Origin: Clostridia bacterium
GTDB taxonomy: Bacteria > Bacillota > Clostridia > Oscillospirales > CAG-382
Direction: 5' to 3'
Assembly: GCA_017381715.1 (NCBI GenBank)
Contig: JAFOBR010000075.1
Span: forward strand, 1-32,305
Length of the DNA: 32,305 nt
The position numbers and the translations under genes are program-made. Shown here piece by piece: positions 1 to 8,848 of the stretch (position 1 is the stretch's first letter; the number at the start of each line of letters is the position of its first letter). The notes under the pieces are model-generated. The model made no database searches, was not told the origin of the DNA, and saw nothing but the letters and a program-made list of their open reading frames with translations.

Positions 1-1
1 A

Positions 2-508
2 AAATTATATAATGGGCTTGTAGATTGCGGCGCTATATTACAAGAAATCATAAGCGTATGTAATTTACAAGTACCATCAGAGAATTTTATAGATTTTAAA
101 AGAGATTTAAATTCAATACTAGATTATTACTTTTCCATTTCTTTTAATTACAACAAAGAAAAAATAATGGGCACACAAATCTTCCATAAGCCTACTAATC
201 AATATATGAAAATCATTGATTATAAAGATTATCACCATATTACCGTTCAATTTGACGACGGAACAATTGCTGATAACAAAAATTATGGTTCATTTAAAAA
301 AGGAGAAATAAAACACCCTAATCATACTCCCGAAGCAAAAAAGCTATCACGAACAGGCGAAGAGAAGCGCATGAATTGCGGAATCATAGCCACTATAGTA
401 GCATATCGCAACGCCGAGGATATGGATGTTCAATTTGAAGACGGTACTATAAGAAAAGGAGTAACTTATTTTAATTTTCAAAATGGAAATGTAAAGAACA
501 AATCTTAA
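2..508 (+). CDS. Partial protein with VQFEDGT-type repeats, 5' end outside window
   Basis: The reading frame is open from base 2 to the TAA at 506-508, giving 168 visible residues. The in-frame ATG at 167 has no ribosome site before it, so it is an internal methionine and the gene starts upstream of the window. Two related units are visible: one around VQFDDGT and one around DVQFEDGT, each followed by an aromatic-rich F..G.I/V pattern, about 65-70 residues apart. Between them lies an MNCG segment like those that precede such repeats in clostridial proteins of unknown function that I recall. The N-terminal 55 visible residues are not recognisable. The stretch looks distinctly more AT-rich than the rest of the window, which hints at recent transfer. 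The function is unknown; I recognise the repeat, not a role. Confidence 0.7.
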   Translation, partial: KLYNGLVDCGAILQEIISVCNLQVPSENFIDFKRDLNSILDYYFSISFNYNKEKIMGTQIFHKPTNQYMKIIDYKDYHHITVQFDDGTIADNKNYGSFKKGEIKHPNHTPEAKKLSRTGEEKRMNCGIIATIVAYRNAEDMDVQFEDGTIRKGVTYFNFQNGNVKNKS

Positions 509-543
509 CATAACATTTCAAAGCATAAAATACCAAGCGTAAA

Positions 544-568
544 AAAAGAGGCTTTATCAGCCTCTTTT
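544..568. terminator. Bidirectional rho-independent terminator
   Basis: Nine-base arms AAAAGAGGC and GCCTCTTTT enclose a 7-base loop, with A-rich sequence on the left and T-rich on the right. It lies between two convergent genes, the repeat protein (+) and the HtrA protease (-), so it can end both transcripts. Confidence 0.85.
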
Positions 569-573
569 ACTTT

Positions 574-1995
574 TTATCCTGCTTTATCAAGCTTGAAGGT
601 AAGAGTTTTATATTCGCCTCTATGGTAGACCTTTATAGTAACGGTTTCGCCTGCGGAATATTTTGCAAGCTCTGTGGCGAGGTCGTCTCTGCCTTTAAGG
701 GTGACGCCGTTGAATTCGGTGATTATATCGTATATTTCCAAGCCTGCATCGTATATTGCGGTGCCGGGAGATACAGATATTACGTAAACTCCGTCGGGAG
801 CGTCATCGCTTATAAATTTACCGTATTCGGAAGTGTTGCGTGCATCGGACACGGACATAACGGTAATATGAAGCTTGGGAGACGTCTTTACGAAATCGGT
901 ATCGCCGTAATCGGGAAGTTCGCCGTATTTTACAAGAGTTTCAAAAACCTTTATGGCATCGGTTATGGGAATACTGAAGCCGATACCTTCAAATTCATCC
1001 ATAAGCTTAAGAGTATTTATGCCGATAACCTGACCGTTTATATTAAACAGAGGTCCGCCGGAGTTACCGGGGTTTATAGGGGAATCGGTCTGGATAAGGG
1101 TCATGGTCTTAACCACGTTGCCCATATCGTCTGTACATTCCACATCGCGGGCAAGACCGGAAACGATACCGGATGTCATGGTTCCCGCAAGGGTTATATC
1201 ATAAGGAGTACCGATAGCATAAACGGGCTCGCCTACGGAGATCTTATTGGAATCTCCCAGCTCCACGGGAATGAGTCCCTCGGCTTCTATACGCAAAACT
1301 GCAAGGTCTGTTATGGAGTCCGAGCCGATAAGACGGGCTGTATATTCCGTACCGTCATAAAACTGAACGGTTATGGTATCCGCATCCTCGATAACGTGGT
1401 GATTGGTTGCAATATATCCGTCTGCCGACAAAACGAATCCGCTTCCCAAAGCATAGCCTGAAGAATCTTTAAAGGAACAGATAATGGAAACGCAGCTTAC
1501 GGAACACTTTGCATATAATTCCGTCTGCACGGTGATGACCTTATCGTAATCGGTTATATTAAGATTAAGCTCGGGGTTATCCGTGGGTATAAGGCTTGTT
1601 TCCGTATCCCCTCCCACAGAAGGACGGGTTTGAGAAGTCTCGTTATTACCAAAGGGGTTCTCCGGCAGTTCCGGAAGTATACCGGGTACGCCGAGATAAT
1701 CCAAAAACAAAGAAGCCGCAAGACCGAAAACGCAAAACAGCGTGAGGGCGGTCATTACTATACCAAAAACAAGGGCTTTTTTGCGGGCACCGTTTTTCTT
1801 TTTGTTTTTATAATCCCAGTTGTTTGAAAAAGTGGGAGAAGGGTCGTAAGGACGCCAGCCTTCATCGTGAGGGGGGATATAATATTTCGGTTCTTCACTT
1901 GAAGCGGCGGTCGTTTCCTCTGTCTTTTCGACCTGAGTGTTATCATTTATCTGCTCCTCGTTAAGCAGTTCATCTTTTCTTTCGTTTTCGTTCAT
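574..1995 (-). CDS. htrA: Membrane-anchored HtrA/DegP-like serine protease with PDZ domain
   Basis: This is a 473-residue S1C-family protease. Residues 1-70 are acidic and cytoplasmic, a transmembrane helix spans about 73-97, and a low-complexity linker leads to the extracellular trypsin-like domain (about 150-355). The catalytic triad is complete: His200 in TNHHVI, Asp230 in TDLAVL and Ser312 in GNSGGP. One C-terminal PDZ domain (about 372-473) would recognise substrate C-termini. Such proteases remove misfolded proteins at the outer face of the membrane. It starts 34 bases after the histidine kinase stop on the same strand, so the two are probably co-transcribed, recalling kinase-HtrA pairs in envelope stress control. 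An AGGAGG-like site (minus strand, about 2003-2009) supports the start. The symbol is family-level. Confidence 0.95.
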   Translation of the reverse strand: MNENERKDELLNEEQINDNTQVEKTEETTAASSEEPKYYIPPHDEGWRPYDPSPTFSNNWDYKNKKKNGARKKALVFGIVMTALTLFCVFGLAASLFLDYLGVPGILPELPENPFGNNETSQTRPSVGGDTETSLIPTDNPELNLNITDYDKVITVQTELYAKCSVSCVSIICSFKDSSGYALGSGFVLSADGYIATNHHVIEDADTITVQFYDGTEYTARLIGSDSITDLAVLRIEAEGLIPVELGDSNKISVGEPVYAIGTPYDITLAGTMTSGIVSGLARDVECTDDMGNVVKTMTLIQTDSPINPGNSGGPLFNINGQVIGINTLKLMDEFEGIGFSIPITDAIKVFETLVKYGELPDYGDTDFVKTSPKLHITVMSVSDARNTSEYGKFISDDAPDGVYVISVSPGTAIYDAGLEIYDIITEFNGVTLKGRDDLATELAKYSAGETVTIKVYHRGEYKTLTFKLDKAG

Positions 1996-2029
1996 TCACA
2001 AATACCTCCTTGCATGTTATTGTATAAAA

Positions 2030-3478
2030 CTAACGTCGTAAACCTGCAGTAGCAATAGTCTGGGGAGCCAAAGGCAAAGCAAATCGGAAAGTGGTAGGCT
2101 TTCCCTGTTCCGAGGTCACGGTTATTGTTTCACCGTGGGATGCCAGATTTGTTTTTACTATATACAGACCCAAGCCCATACCCGTTTTATCAAGTCCGCG
2201 GCTTCGGTCGCTTTTATAAAACCGTTCAAACAACAAAGGCAACTCTTCCTTGGGAATACCGTCACCGGTGTTGGTTATTTCAAAGAAAGCCTTTTTGCCT
2301 TCCTTGCCCATATTTATGGTTAGCTTTCCCCGTTCATTACAGAATTTAACGGCGTTTTCGGTAAGATTGTATACCACCTGATGAATAGAATCCGTATCCG
2401 CCATAACGAAAACGTCCTCTTCGCAATTAAACTCTATCTCCAGATGCTTGCTTTCTATCTTGCTCTCAAGTCCGATAAGAGCTTGACGGGCTTTTTCGGT
2501 GAGATTGAATCTTACGGGGTTGATATTTCCTTTACCCGCTCTGGACATTTCAAGCAAAGAAGATACCAGACGGGAAAGACGGTGGGTTTCGGAGGATATT
2601 ACCTCAAGGCATTGCTGTTGTTTTTCGGGAGGGATGGTTCCGTCCAGAATACCGTCCGCAAAGCCGGCAATGGTTGTCATAGGCGTGCGCAGATCGTGGG
2701 AAACGTTTGCAATAAAGGTATTGCGGTTTTCCTCGGTCTTGCTCAAAGAATCCGCCATATTGTTTATAGCCTGTGAAAGAGTTGTAATTTCATCCTGCCC
2801 CGTTACGGGAATACGCTCGGTAAAATCGCCCATCGCATACTGTGCGGCGGCGTGGGATGCTTTTTTAATAGGTGCGGTAATACGCTCGGAAACTATATAC
2901 ACACCGATAAGCATTGCCAGAAATACCCAGAGGGATATTGCCACAAACAGTTTTATTACCTTGGAAACAAAGCCCGCATCGGTAATATTCGGGGTGGTTA
3001 CAAGAATTATACCGTCCGCCGTGCCGTGGTTACCCACTATGATATAAAAATAGTTGAGGGATTTTTTGGAAAGCATACCGTCAAGATCCGAAATGGTATA
3101 TTTGCTTCCCCCGTCCAGAATATCCGCCGCCACATCGGCAGACAAACCGGAGGTATAACGTGTACCCAATAGAAACTTTCCGTCGCATCCGAAGATGAGG
3201 ATATCAGATGTAGTCATTTTGGCAACACCGCTTATATTTTCTTTAAGCTCGGTTCGGTATTCCGAAACCAGATCCTCAAGTCCCCCATTTTCCGTAACGG
3301 CAGAAAGGGTTTTTATGTTCGTGGCAACGCTGTGGGCGGTACGCTGCATAAGCGCATCGCGGGTCTCCATAGAGTTGTTGGTAAGTACGGCGGACAAGAT
3401 AACGCCAAGCAAAATAAAGCTTACGAAAATTATTGCCGCAACCGCAGACAAATATCTGGTAAAGATGCTTTTAAACAC
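2030..3478 (-). CDS. Sensor histidine kinase, HAMP-HisKA-HATPase
   Basis: This is a 482-residue kinase with a GTG start preceded by GGGAGGG. A first transmembrane helix lies at about 10-32, an extracellular sensor region at 33-170 and a second helix at about 174-197. A HAMP linker follows (about 198-250). The dimerisation domain carries the phospho-acceptor His261 in VSHDLRTPM. The ATPase domain has an N box (NLTENAVKF, 371-379), a G1 box (NTGDGIP, 403-409) and a G2 box (GMGLGLYIVK, 433-442). All catalytic motifs are intact. No response regulator is adjacent: the upstream position holds the GHL10 lipoprotein gene instead. HtrA lies immediately downstream, so an envelope-stress sensor is a reasonable inference, but the signal cannot be read from the sequence. 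Confidence 0.93.
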   Translation of the reverse strand: MFKSIFTRYLSAVAAIIFVSFILLGVILSAVLTNNSMETRDALMQRTAHSVATNIKTLSAVTENGGLEDLVSEYRTELKENISGVAKMTTSDILIFGCDGKFLLGTRYTSGLSADVAADILDGGSKYTISDLDGMLSKKSLNYFYIIVGNHGTADGIILVTTPNITDAGFVSKVIKLFVAISLWVFLAMLIGVYIVSERITAPIKKASHAAAQYAMGDFTERIPVTGQDEITTLSQAINNMADSLSKTEENRNTFIANVSHDLRTPMTTIAGFADGILDGTIPPEKQQQCLEVISSETHRLSRLVSSLLEMSRAGKGNINPVRFNLTEKARQALIGLESKIESKHLEIEFNCEEDVFVMADTDSIHQVVYNLTENAVKFCNERGKLTINMGKEGKKAFFEITNTGDGIPKEELPLLFERFYKSDRSRGLDKTGMGLGLYIVKTNLASHGETITVTSEQGKPTTFRFALPLAPQTIATAGLRR

Positions 3479-3510
3479 GCACTTGCCCTCCCGTATATTT
3501 TCTGTTTACT

Positions 3511-3539
3511 ATTGTACCACAATAATCCAAAAAATGCAA
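3511..3539 (-). promoter_or_regulatory. Sigma-A promoter of the kinase-htrA unit
   Basis: On the minus strand, a -35 box TTGCAT (3534-3539) and a -10 box TACAAT (3511-3516) are separated by 17 bases, with TG one base before the -10. The transcript would start shortly upstream of the GTG start at 3478. Confidence 0.6.
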
Positions 3540-3565
3540 ATAATAAACTTGTAAACTATTTATGA

Positions 3566-6500
3566 CTATTTTTTTAATCGGTCAAGAGTTGCGGTGATAC
3601 TGTCCAGCTTACCGCAGAAGTGTTCGTACGCAGGGTCTGAAGCATCCATAAGGGATTTAAGGTTTTCGAGTTCGGTTATAACAGCATGCAGATATTCGGT
3701 TTTTTCCACATCGGATCTACCCGAAGGATCGAAATCCCCGTACTTATCCGAAACCGCTTTTACCGCATCCGAAAGATCTGCATAATCCTCTTTCAAAAGA
3801 TAACCGTATACCTTTTCCAAAAGGAATAAAAGCTCCTTGCTGTATCCTTCCACCGTCTTGCCGTACATATCCGAAGTAACGGCGGGATTGCGGTAAAGGG
3901 ATTTGCCGTAAACTGTATCAAAACCGAAGTTCTGAATATATTCCAGCGCGAAAACGGAATTGCCCTCTGCGCCGATTTGGGCGGAATACAACACCTGATC
4001 CCGTACGATTTCCGGCGTTTCTCCGTCATAAGTGCCGATACCGAGAATGATATCGCACTTATCTCCCACGATTCTCTTCATTTCGTCGCCGTATTTTATC
4101 TGGTCTTCAAGCGTAGCGGAATAGATCATCGGATATATTTCATCTATATTTCCCTGCTCTGTCCAAGCAGAAACGTCCTGGAATACGTACTTTTTACGGT
4201 CTGCATCCCCTGAAAAGCAGGTGCAGGAGAAGGTCAATCCGTAATCCTTCACAAGACGGGATGCCGAGGAAGCAAACGAGGTAATTATATCACACCTGAA
4301 TTCGCACCATTCATCCCACAGTTCATGGGTGATCGGCATATCCGCAGGGTTTACATCCGTATTGTACTTTGCCTTAAAAGCATTGATTATATCTTTATTA
4401 TATCCGTGGTCCTCGTATCTGTCCGCGCTGTAATATGTGGGCAGAGGAAAACGGATATAATCCAGCTGAATACCGTCTATATCGTAATTTTCGCATACCT
4501 CACGGATAACGTCCAGCGTCCACGCCCTCACCTGAGTATCGTAAGGATTAAGGGTGTAACTGGGGGTATCGTAAAAATACGCAACGTCCCTGCCTGTTTT
4601 GGATAACAGCAGTTTATCCCCGAAGTAGTTTACGTAATGTTCCTCGGGATAAGCTTCGGAGGGGTAAGCGGTGGTAAAGCAGCAGTACATAAAATATATT
4701 TGCATTCCACGCTTATGACACTCTTCAACGTATGCTTTAAGCATATCTTCCCCATCCGAAATGTCGGGATGACGGGAAAGGTGAGGATTTTGTGTATTAT
4801 ACAAAGCGTAGGTATCTCTGAAAGGAGCCACGATAAGGCGGTTTATACCCAAAGAATGAGCATATTCCACAATATGTGTAACATCCTGCACGTCGGTTTC
4901 GTAATGAACGACCCACGCACTGCGGTCCTGAACAAACAAAGAAGGAACGCTGATATTGTTCAATTCATCAAGCTTTTTCTTTGCCTCAAAAAGCTTTGCG
5001 GGGTCGGACACGGATTTTTGGAGAAGCGCCTTTGCCTCCTCTGCCAGACCGTATGCGTATTCGTAATCTACGGAAAGGAGTTTTTTCGCATATTCATCAA
5101 GTCTGTTTACACAGTCTTCCAAAAGTGATTCATATTCCCGTGTATCCAGATCGGCATCTCCGAACAAAGCAAAAGAGTATTTATCCTCCATAAAGATAAC
5201 ACGCTGACCGATCTTATAAAAACGGGATATTTCTTGCTTTTTATCATCGGAAGCGGAAATAACGTATCCTCCCTGAGGAACCTGAGTGTTACCTCCCGCA
5301 GAGGATGCGATGATATATCCGTCTTTATCCACGGAAATTTCAAGGGTGTTTTCCGAATTGGGGGTGCGGGATATTCCGCTATATACCGTAACGTAACGGG
5401 AATCTGTCTTTTCGCCGTAGGAAACGCCACGTATCTCACGGTAAAAATATGCGCTGTCTTTTTGTATACGCTCTGCGGTATCTCCGTCTTTTAGCTTGAG
5501 CATATATTTTGAATACAGATCGTTGCCCGAAGAAAGCACAAAGCCGCCCCCCGGAATGGGAGTGTTGCCCGATTCTCCTTCGGTACCCAAGCGTGTAACG
5601 GAAATAAAGCTTCCGTCCGCATCAAACGCCGCTTCGGTGCCCCAGATATTGGTACGGGTGCTGTCCCAGAAAAATTCGCTGTCATACACTACGGCGGTGG
5701 CAAAGGATGTGCGGTTTTCGTTACGGAAAACCGTTTCCACAATATTTTTGCCGTTTAACAAAACGTAATCGTGTGGGGTGGTAACCGCTTCAAAGAGTAT
5801 GTTTTCCACCCTGTCGCCGACCTTTATATTTTTTGCCGCGTTTACGGCGGCTTTTCCGTTAAAGCATATAGCATAGCCGGAAGGATATGGGAGAATTGTG
5901 CGGGTATCGGGAGCGCTTATATAAGCCACCACTCCGTCAAACACAAAGATATCCAAAAATTTAAAATCCCTTTCGGGAGAAAGCTTAAGTCCGTAGGTTT
6001 CGTCGTATATCTCTATTCCTTCGGAGGATTTTTCGGGATTAATTGCGGTTATTTTAAAAGGTGTATCCCCTATTACCGCATACATTCCGCTTCCGTAGGA
6101 AGATATTTTTTCTGTATTGTTAATAAGATATCCCCCGTTTCCTTTCATAAATGCTTCGGCAAAGCCCTTTGCATAGGGCTGGGAAATAAAGAGAGTAAAA
6201 TCCCTCTCGCCGGTTTTCTTAACGTCAAAATCAACAGTTGAAAAAACACCCTTTACGTTGCGGGAGCAAGTAAGTGCCAAAAAGCCTTCCGGCACCTCTG
6301 TACGGTTGGAGGCGGAGGGAGAAAAGAAAGCGTTTGTAACCCCTTCAAAGCTTTTGGGGTCTTTATGAGAAAGCAAAAAGCCTGTTATGCCCGTTTCATC
6401 GGTAACGGACGGGTTTTCATAAATATCAATATATTCGGGCAGAGAATATCCGTCTACCGTAAAATCCTTATCCGCAGACGCTTTTTCAATAAAAATACTG

Positions 6501-6805
6501 CAGCCGTTGGTGGGGATAACACACTTTTCCCCTTTTACAACCGTATATGAATCCTTTACAATCTCTTCACCCTTGGCATACCACAAAAGCACGCATCCGT
6601 CTGAAGGTGCGTTATATACAGGTGTGTTAACTCCTTCGGGTGCATATTCACGGTCAAAAACAGCATTGTCCGAAACCGTATTATAGGCACAAAGATAGTT
6701 TTCGCCGCCGATCGAAACGGAAATATCCCCTTGGGTTTTGCCGCAAGCGCATAGAAAAACGGCAAAAATAAACATACAAAGTACAAACAAAAATTTCTTT
6801 TTCAT
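3566..6805 (-). CDS. Large lipoprotein with GHL10 (DUF187-like) glycoside-hydrolase-like domain
   Basis: The start is the ATG at 6805, preceded by GGGAGGTGG and followed by a lipoprotein signal (lipobox LCAC, Cys21). The longer open frame to 7012 has no ribosome site and lacks this signal at its N-terminus. The mature protein is about 1059 residues. Residues 170-540 contain several related segments, each with P.GG(Y/F)V(L/I)S followed by a K.GD/G turn (about 172, 307, 417 and 509), suggesting a repeated beta module. Residues 550-620 look helical. Residues 622-975 form a TIM-barrel of the GHL10 type, with the hallmark DGIQLDYIRFP (777-787) and a later YPMIYS. A helical tail follows. GHL10 proteins are thought to act on cell-wall or exogenous glycans, but the substrate is unknown. 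It has its own promoter and is divergent from the cysteine-rich gene. Confidence 0.87.
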   Translation of the reverse strand: MKKKFLFVLCMFIFAVFLCACGKTQGDISVSIGGENYLCAYNTVSDNAVFDREYAPEGVNTPVYNAPSDGCVLLWYAKGEEIVKDSYTVVKGEKCVIPTNGCSIFIEKASADKDFTVDGYSLPEYIDIYENPSVTDETGITGFLLSHKDPKSFEGVTNAFFSPSASNRTEVPEGFLALTCSRNVKGVFSTVDFDVKKTGERDFTLFISQPYAKGFAEAFMKGNGGYLINNTEKISSYGSGMYAVIGDTPFKITAINPEKSSEGIEIYDETYGLKLSPERDFKFLDIFVFDGVVAYISAPDTRTILPYPSGYAICFNGKAAVNAAKNIKVGDRVENILFEAVTTPHDYVLLNGKNIVETVFRNENRTSFATAVVYDSEFFWDSTRTNIWGTEAAFDADGSFISVTRLGTEGESGNTPIPGGGFVLSSGNDLYSKYMLKLKDGDTAERIQKDSAYFYREIRGVSYGEKTDSRYVTVYSGISRTPNSENTLEISVDKDGYIIASSAGGNTQVPQGGYVISASDDKKQEISRFYKIGQRVIFMEDKYSFALFGDADLDTREYESLLEDCVNRLDEYAKKLLSVDYEYAYGLAEEAKALLQKSVSDPAKLFEAKKKLDELNNISVPSLFVQDRSAWVVHYETDVQDVTHIVEYAHSLGINRLIVAPFRDTYALYNTQNPHLSRHPDISDGEDMLKAYVEECHKRGMQIYFMYCCFTTAYPSEAYPEEHYVNYFGDKLLLSKTGRDVAYFYDTPSYTLNPYDTQVRAWTLDVIREVCENYDIDGIQLDYIRFPLPTYYSADRYEDHGYNKDIINAFKAKYNTDVNPADMPITHELWDEWCEFRCDIITSFASSASRLVKDYGLTFSCTCFSGDADRKKYVFQDVSAWTEQGNIDEIYPMIYSATLEDQIKYGDEMKRIVGDKCDIILGIGTYDGETPEIVRDQVLYSAQIGAEGNSVFALEYIQNFGFDTVYGKSLYRNPAVTSDMYGKTVEGYSKELLFLLEKVYGYLLKEDYADLSDAVKAVSDKYGDFDPSGRSDVEKTEYLHAVITELENLKSLMDASDPAYEHFCGKLDSITATLDRLKK

Positions 6806-6831
6806 TACAGCCACCTCCCGTATATAAAAAA

Positions 6832-6860
6832 AGAATAACATAAAACTACATTTTTTGCAA
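6832..6860 (-). promoter_or_regulatory. Sigma-A promoter of the GHL10 lipoprotein gene
   Basis: On the minus strand, TTGCAA (6855-6860) and TATTCT (6832-6837) are 17 bases apart with TG before the -10. TTGCAA is itself palindromic. The spacing to the ATG at 6805 leaves room for the ribosome site. Confidence 0.5.
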
Positions 6861-6889
6861 CTTATACGTAACACGTTTTTTCGACTTTG

Positions 6890-6897
6890 CATACTAT
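6890..6897 (+). promoter_or_regulatory. Possible sporulation-type -10 element
   Basis: CATACTAT resembles the -10 element of sigma-E/sigma-K promoters (CATA-type) and lies 24 bases before the ribosome site of the cysteine-rich gene. A matching upstream element is weak (an AC about 17 bases before). No good sigma-A promoter is visible for this gene. This is a tentative call. Confidence 0.25.
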
Positions 6898-6933
6898 GGT
6901 AACAGATATTCAAATTTTTTGGGAGGAATAATA

Positions 6934-7776
6934 ATGATTGAAAGAAACAACCCCAGTGTACGCCAAAGCGAGCAGGTTTGTATAAGCGTAAACAGAATAT
7001 TTGATTCCGCACGTGATAAAGACTGCCTTGAGGACCTTAAGGTTCAGTTTACCGACACGGTGCAGGACATTATAGATCATGCAACGGCGGTAAGAACCAA
7101 ATGCGTGGATGTTATATCCACAAGCATAACCGTGGAAGAAATACCCTTTAATTGCGGTTTTTACCACGTAACCGTAAGATATTACTTCTGTGTGAAATTG
7201 GAGGTCTGCGTAGGTAACGGCAGATCCGTAGAAGTGGAAGGTGTTGCCGCTTACGATAAAAAAATTATACTCTTCGGCAGTGAAAAGGACGTTTCCGTAT
7301 TCAAATCCGACCCTGCCAACAACGATTTCTGCACCAATCCCGATTGTATGGGATGCCATACCGAATGCGCTCTTCCCACTGTTGTGGTTGAGGTTGCCCA
7401 CCCCATAAGCCTTGATACCAAGCTTGTGGAAAAATGCCGTCCTTTCGGACATTGCTGTCTGCCCTGCGATTGCATTCCCCAGATAATAAGACAGCGCTTC
7501 AACGGTTGCTTCAAGGAAGGTGTCGGCACGCAGAGCGTATACGTTTCTCTGGGCGTATTCTCTGTAATACGAATGGAAAGACAGGTACAGCTTATGTTAC
7601 CTGCGGCACAGCTTGTGCTTCCCGAAAGAGATTCCACTCCCGTTGCAAACGGCGACCCCTGCAGCATATTCGAAAAAATGAACTTCCCCTGCGATTCTTT
7701 TATGCCCGTAAGCGACCCTCATAATATGAATTGCTGTAATAACAACGGCTGTAACAACGGCTGCAACAAAAAATAA
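6934..7776 (+). CDS. Cysteine-rich conserved clostridial protein of unknown function
   Basis: The start is the ATG at 6934, seven bases after GGGAGGA; a TTG 15 bases upstream is in frame but overlaps this ribosome site. The 280-residue product has no signal peptide or membrane helix. It contains about 22 cysteines, including CTNPDCMGCHTEC (133-145), CCLPCDC (174-180) and an Asn/Cys tail with CC...C...C (267-277). An RDKDCLEDL segment (27-35) near the N-terminus resembles a conserved clostridial family I recall but cannot name. The middle part alternates hydrophobic residues like beta strands. Cysteine clusters and the Asn/Cys tail would suit a spore-coat or metal-binding protein, and the possible sporulation-type -10 upstream would agree, but this is inference only. 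Confidence 0.75.
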   Translation: MIERNNPSVRQSEQVCISVNRIFDSARDKDCLEDLKVQFTDTVQDIIDHATAVRTKCVDVISTSITVEEIPFNCGFYHVTVRYYFCVKLEVCVGNGRSVEVEGVAAYDKKIILFGSEKDVSVFKSDPANNDFCTNPDCMGCHTECALPTVVVEVAHPISLDTKLVEKCRPFGHCCLPCDCIPQIIRQRFNGCFKEGVGTQSVYVSLGVFSVIRMERQVQLMLPAAQLVLPERDSTPVANGDPCSIFEKMNFPCDSFMPVSDPHNMNCCNNNGCNNGCNKK

Positions 7777-7797
7777 TCACCCCTAAAACATTAATCA

Positions 7798-7825
7798 CCC
7801 CAAGAAGCCTTGTGGCTTCTCGGGG
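7798..7825. terminator. Hairpin of the GCTTCTCGGGG family after the cysteine-rich gene
   Basis: The arms CCCCaAGAAGCC and GGCTTCTcGGGG enclose the loop TTGT. No T-tract follows directly, but a second, better terminator hairpin lies 14 bases further on. It is one of four related hairpins in this window. Confidence 0.6.
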
Positions 7826-7839
7826 ACCCCGATAAAAAG

Positions 7840-7867
7840 CGGGAAAGCCTATTGCTTTCCCGTTTTA
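7840..7867. terminator. Bidirectional rho-independent terminator
   Basis: The nine-base arms CGGGAAAGC and GCTTTCCCG are followed by TTTTA on the plus strand and by CTTTTTA on the minus strand. It separates the convergent cysteine-rich gene and ribokinase. Confidence 0.85.
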
Positions 7868-7871
7868 CTTA

Positions 7872-8804
7872 TTATTGTTCGATTTCTGCAAGAAATTTTT
7901 TTACATCCGCTTCTCTGGGAAGAGAATTAAGAGCGCCCACCTTGGTAGTGGTCAAAGCACCTACGGCGTTTGCGTATTTAACGGCGGAATAAATATCCTT
8001 GCCACGCATATATTCGACGGTAAGCGCCGCTGTAAAAGCATCGCCTGCGGCGGTGGTATCGATAGCGTTTACTTCATAGCCTTCCACTATATCGCAGTAT
8101 TTTCCGTCATATATAAACGCGCCGCGATCACCTAATTTAAGTACCACGTACTTTATATCCACCTTGTTGCAAAGCGCTATGGAAGCGCGCAGGCAATCAT
8201 CAGGTGTGTTGGGACGAATGCCCGTAAGCACAGCCGTTTCGGTTTCATTGGGGGAGAACACCTCTACCTTACCCAATTTGGAAAGGGGAAAATCAGGTAT
8301 GGCGGGGCCTGCATCCACAAACAGAGGAAGCGACTGCTCCTCTGCCAGACGGGCGGTGGTTATAACCTGCTTTACACCGCACTCAAACTGGGTGAGCACC
8401 GCATCGGGATAGCTTAAAAACGCATTTTCTATATCCGTATCGTTAATGTTTTTGTTTGCGCCCGGGAACACGATAATACGGTTATCCCCGCTTCTTTCCA
8501 GCATAACGACGGCAAGTCCCGTCTGCTCTGCACGGTCAACCTTTATATAACGGGGGTCAACACCGTTTTCGGCGTAAATGCGCAAAAGGCGGTCTCCGTA
8601 AGCATCGTCACCCACACGGGTGCAGAACACAACTTCGCTTCCCAACCTTGCGGCGGCGACAGCGGAATTTGCGCCCTTTCCGCCGGGAACGTAGGCGTAT
8701 TCACCTTCGCTTATCATGGTTTCACCGCGGGAGGGTACGTAGGGTGTCTTGATCAAAAAATCCAGATTCGCAGTACCGACGGTAAGTATACGCTTGCTTG
8801 CCAT
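7872..8804 (-). CDS. rbsK: Ribokinase (PfkB family)
   Basis: This 310-residue sugar kinase would phosphorylate D-ribose at O5 using ATP. The start is the ATG at 8804 (MASKRILTVG), about 10 bases after AGAGG; the in-frame ATG at 8828 has no ribosome site. PfkB signatures are clear: GGKGAN (41-46) in the substrate-binding region, NETE (187-190) and the C-terminal DTTAAGDAF with catalytic Asp255, which matches ribokinases rather than fructokinases. Its length is normal for the family. It lies 44 bases downstream of spoIIID on the same strand and may share its transcript; no ribose transporter or pentose gene is adjacent. A related pentose or nucleoside kinase activity cannot be excluded. Confidence 0.9.
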   Translation of the reverse strand: MASKRILTVGTANLDFLIKTPYVPSRGETMISEGEYAYVPGGKGANSAVAAARLGSEVVFCTRVGDDAYGDRLLRIYAENGVDPRYIKVDRAEQTGLAVVMLERSGDNRIIVFPGANKNINDTDIENAFLSYPDAVLTQFECGVKQVITTARLAEEQSLPLFVDAGPAIPDFPLSKLGKVEVFSPNETETAVLTGIRPNTPDDCLRASIALCNKVDIKYVVLKLGDRGAFIYDGKYCDIVEGYEVNAIDTTAAGDAFTAALTVEYMRGKDIYSAVKYANAVGALTTTKVGALNSLPREADVKKFLAEIEQ

Positions 8805-8848
8805 ACAAAGCCAACCTCTTTTCCACATTTTATCACGTTTATTTTACA

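Noticed and set aside
622..1461. Long plus-strand open frame of 279 codons opposite htrA
   Set aside because: It lies fully inside a protease gene with an intact catalytic triad, has no ribosome site and shows no domain pattern; it is a shadow of the other strand.
6806..7012. N-terminal extension of the GHL10 lipoprotein
   Set aside because: The extension has no ribosome site, overlaps the divergent gene and would bury the lipoprotein signal; the ATG at 6805 has GGGAGGTGG and a lipobox.
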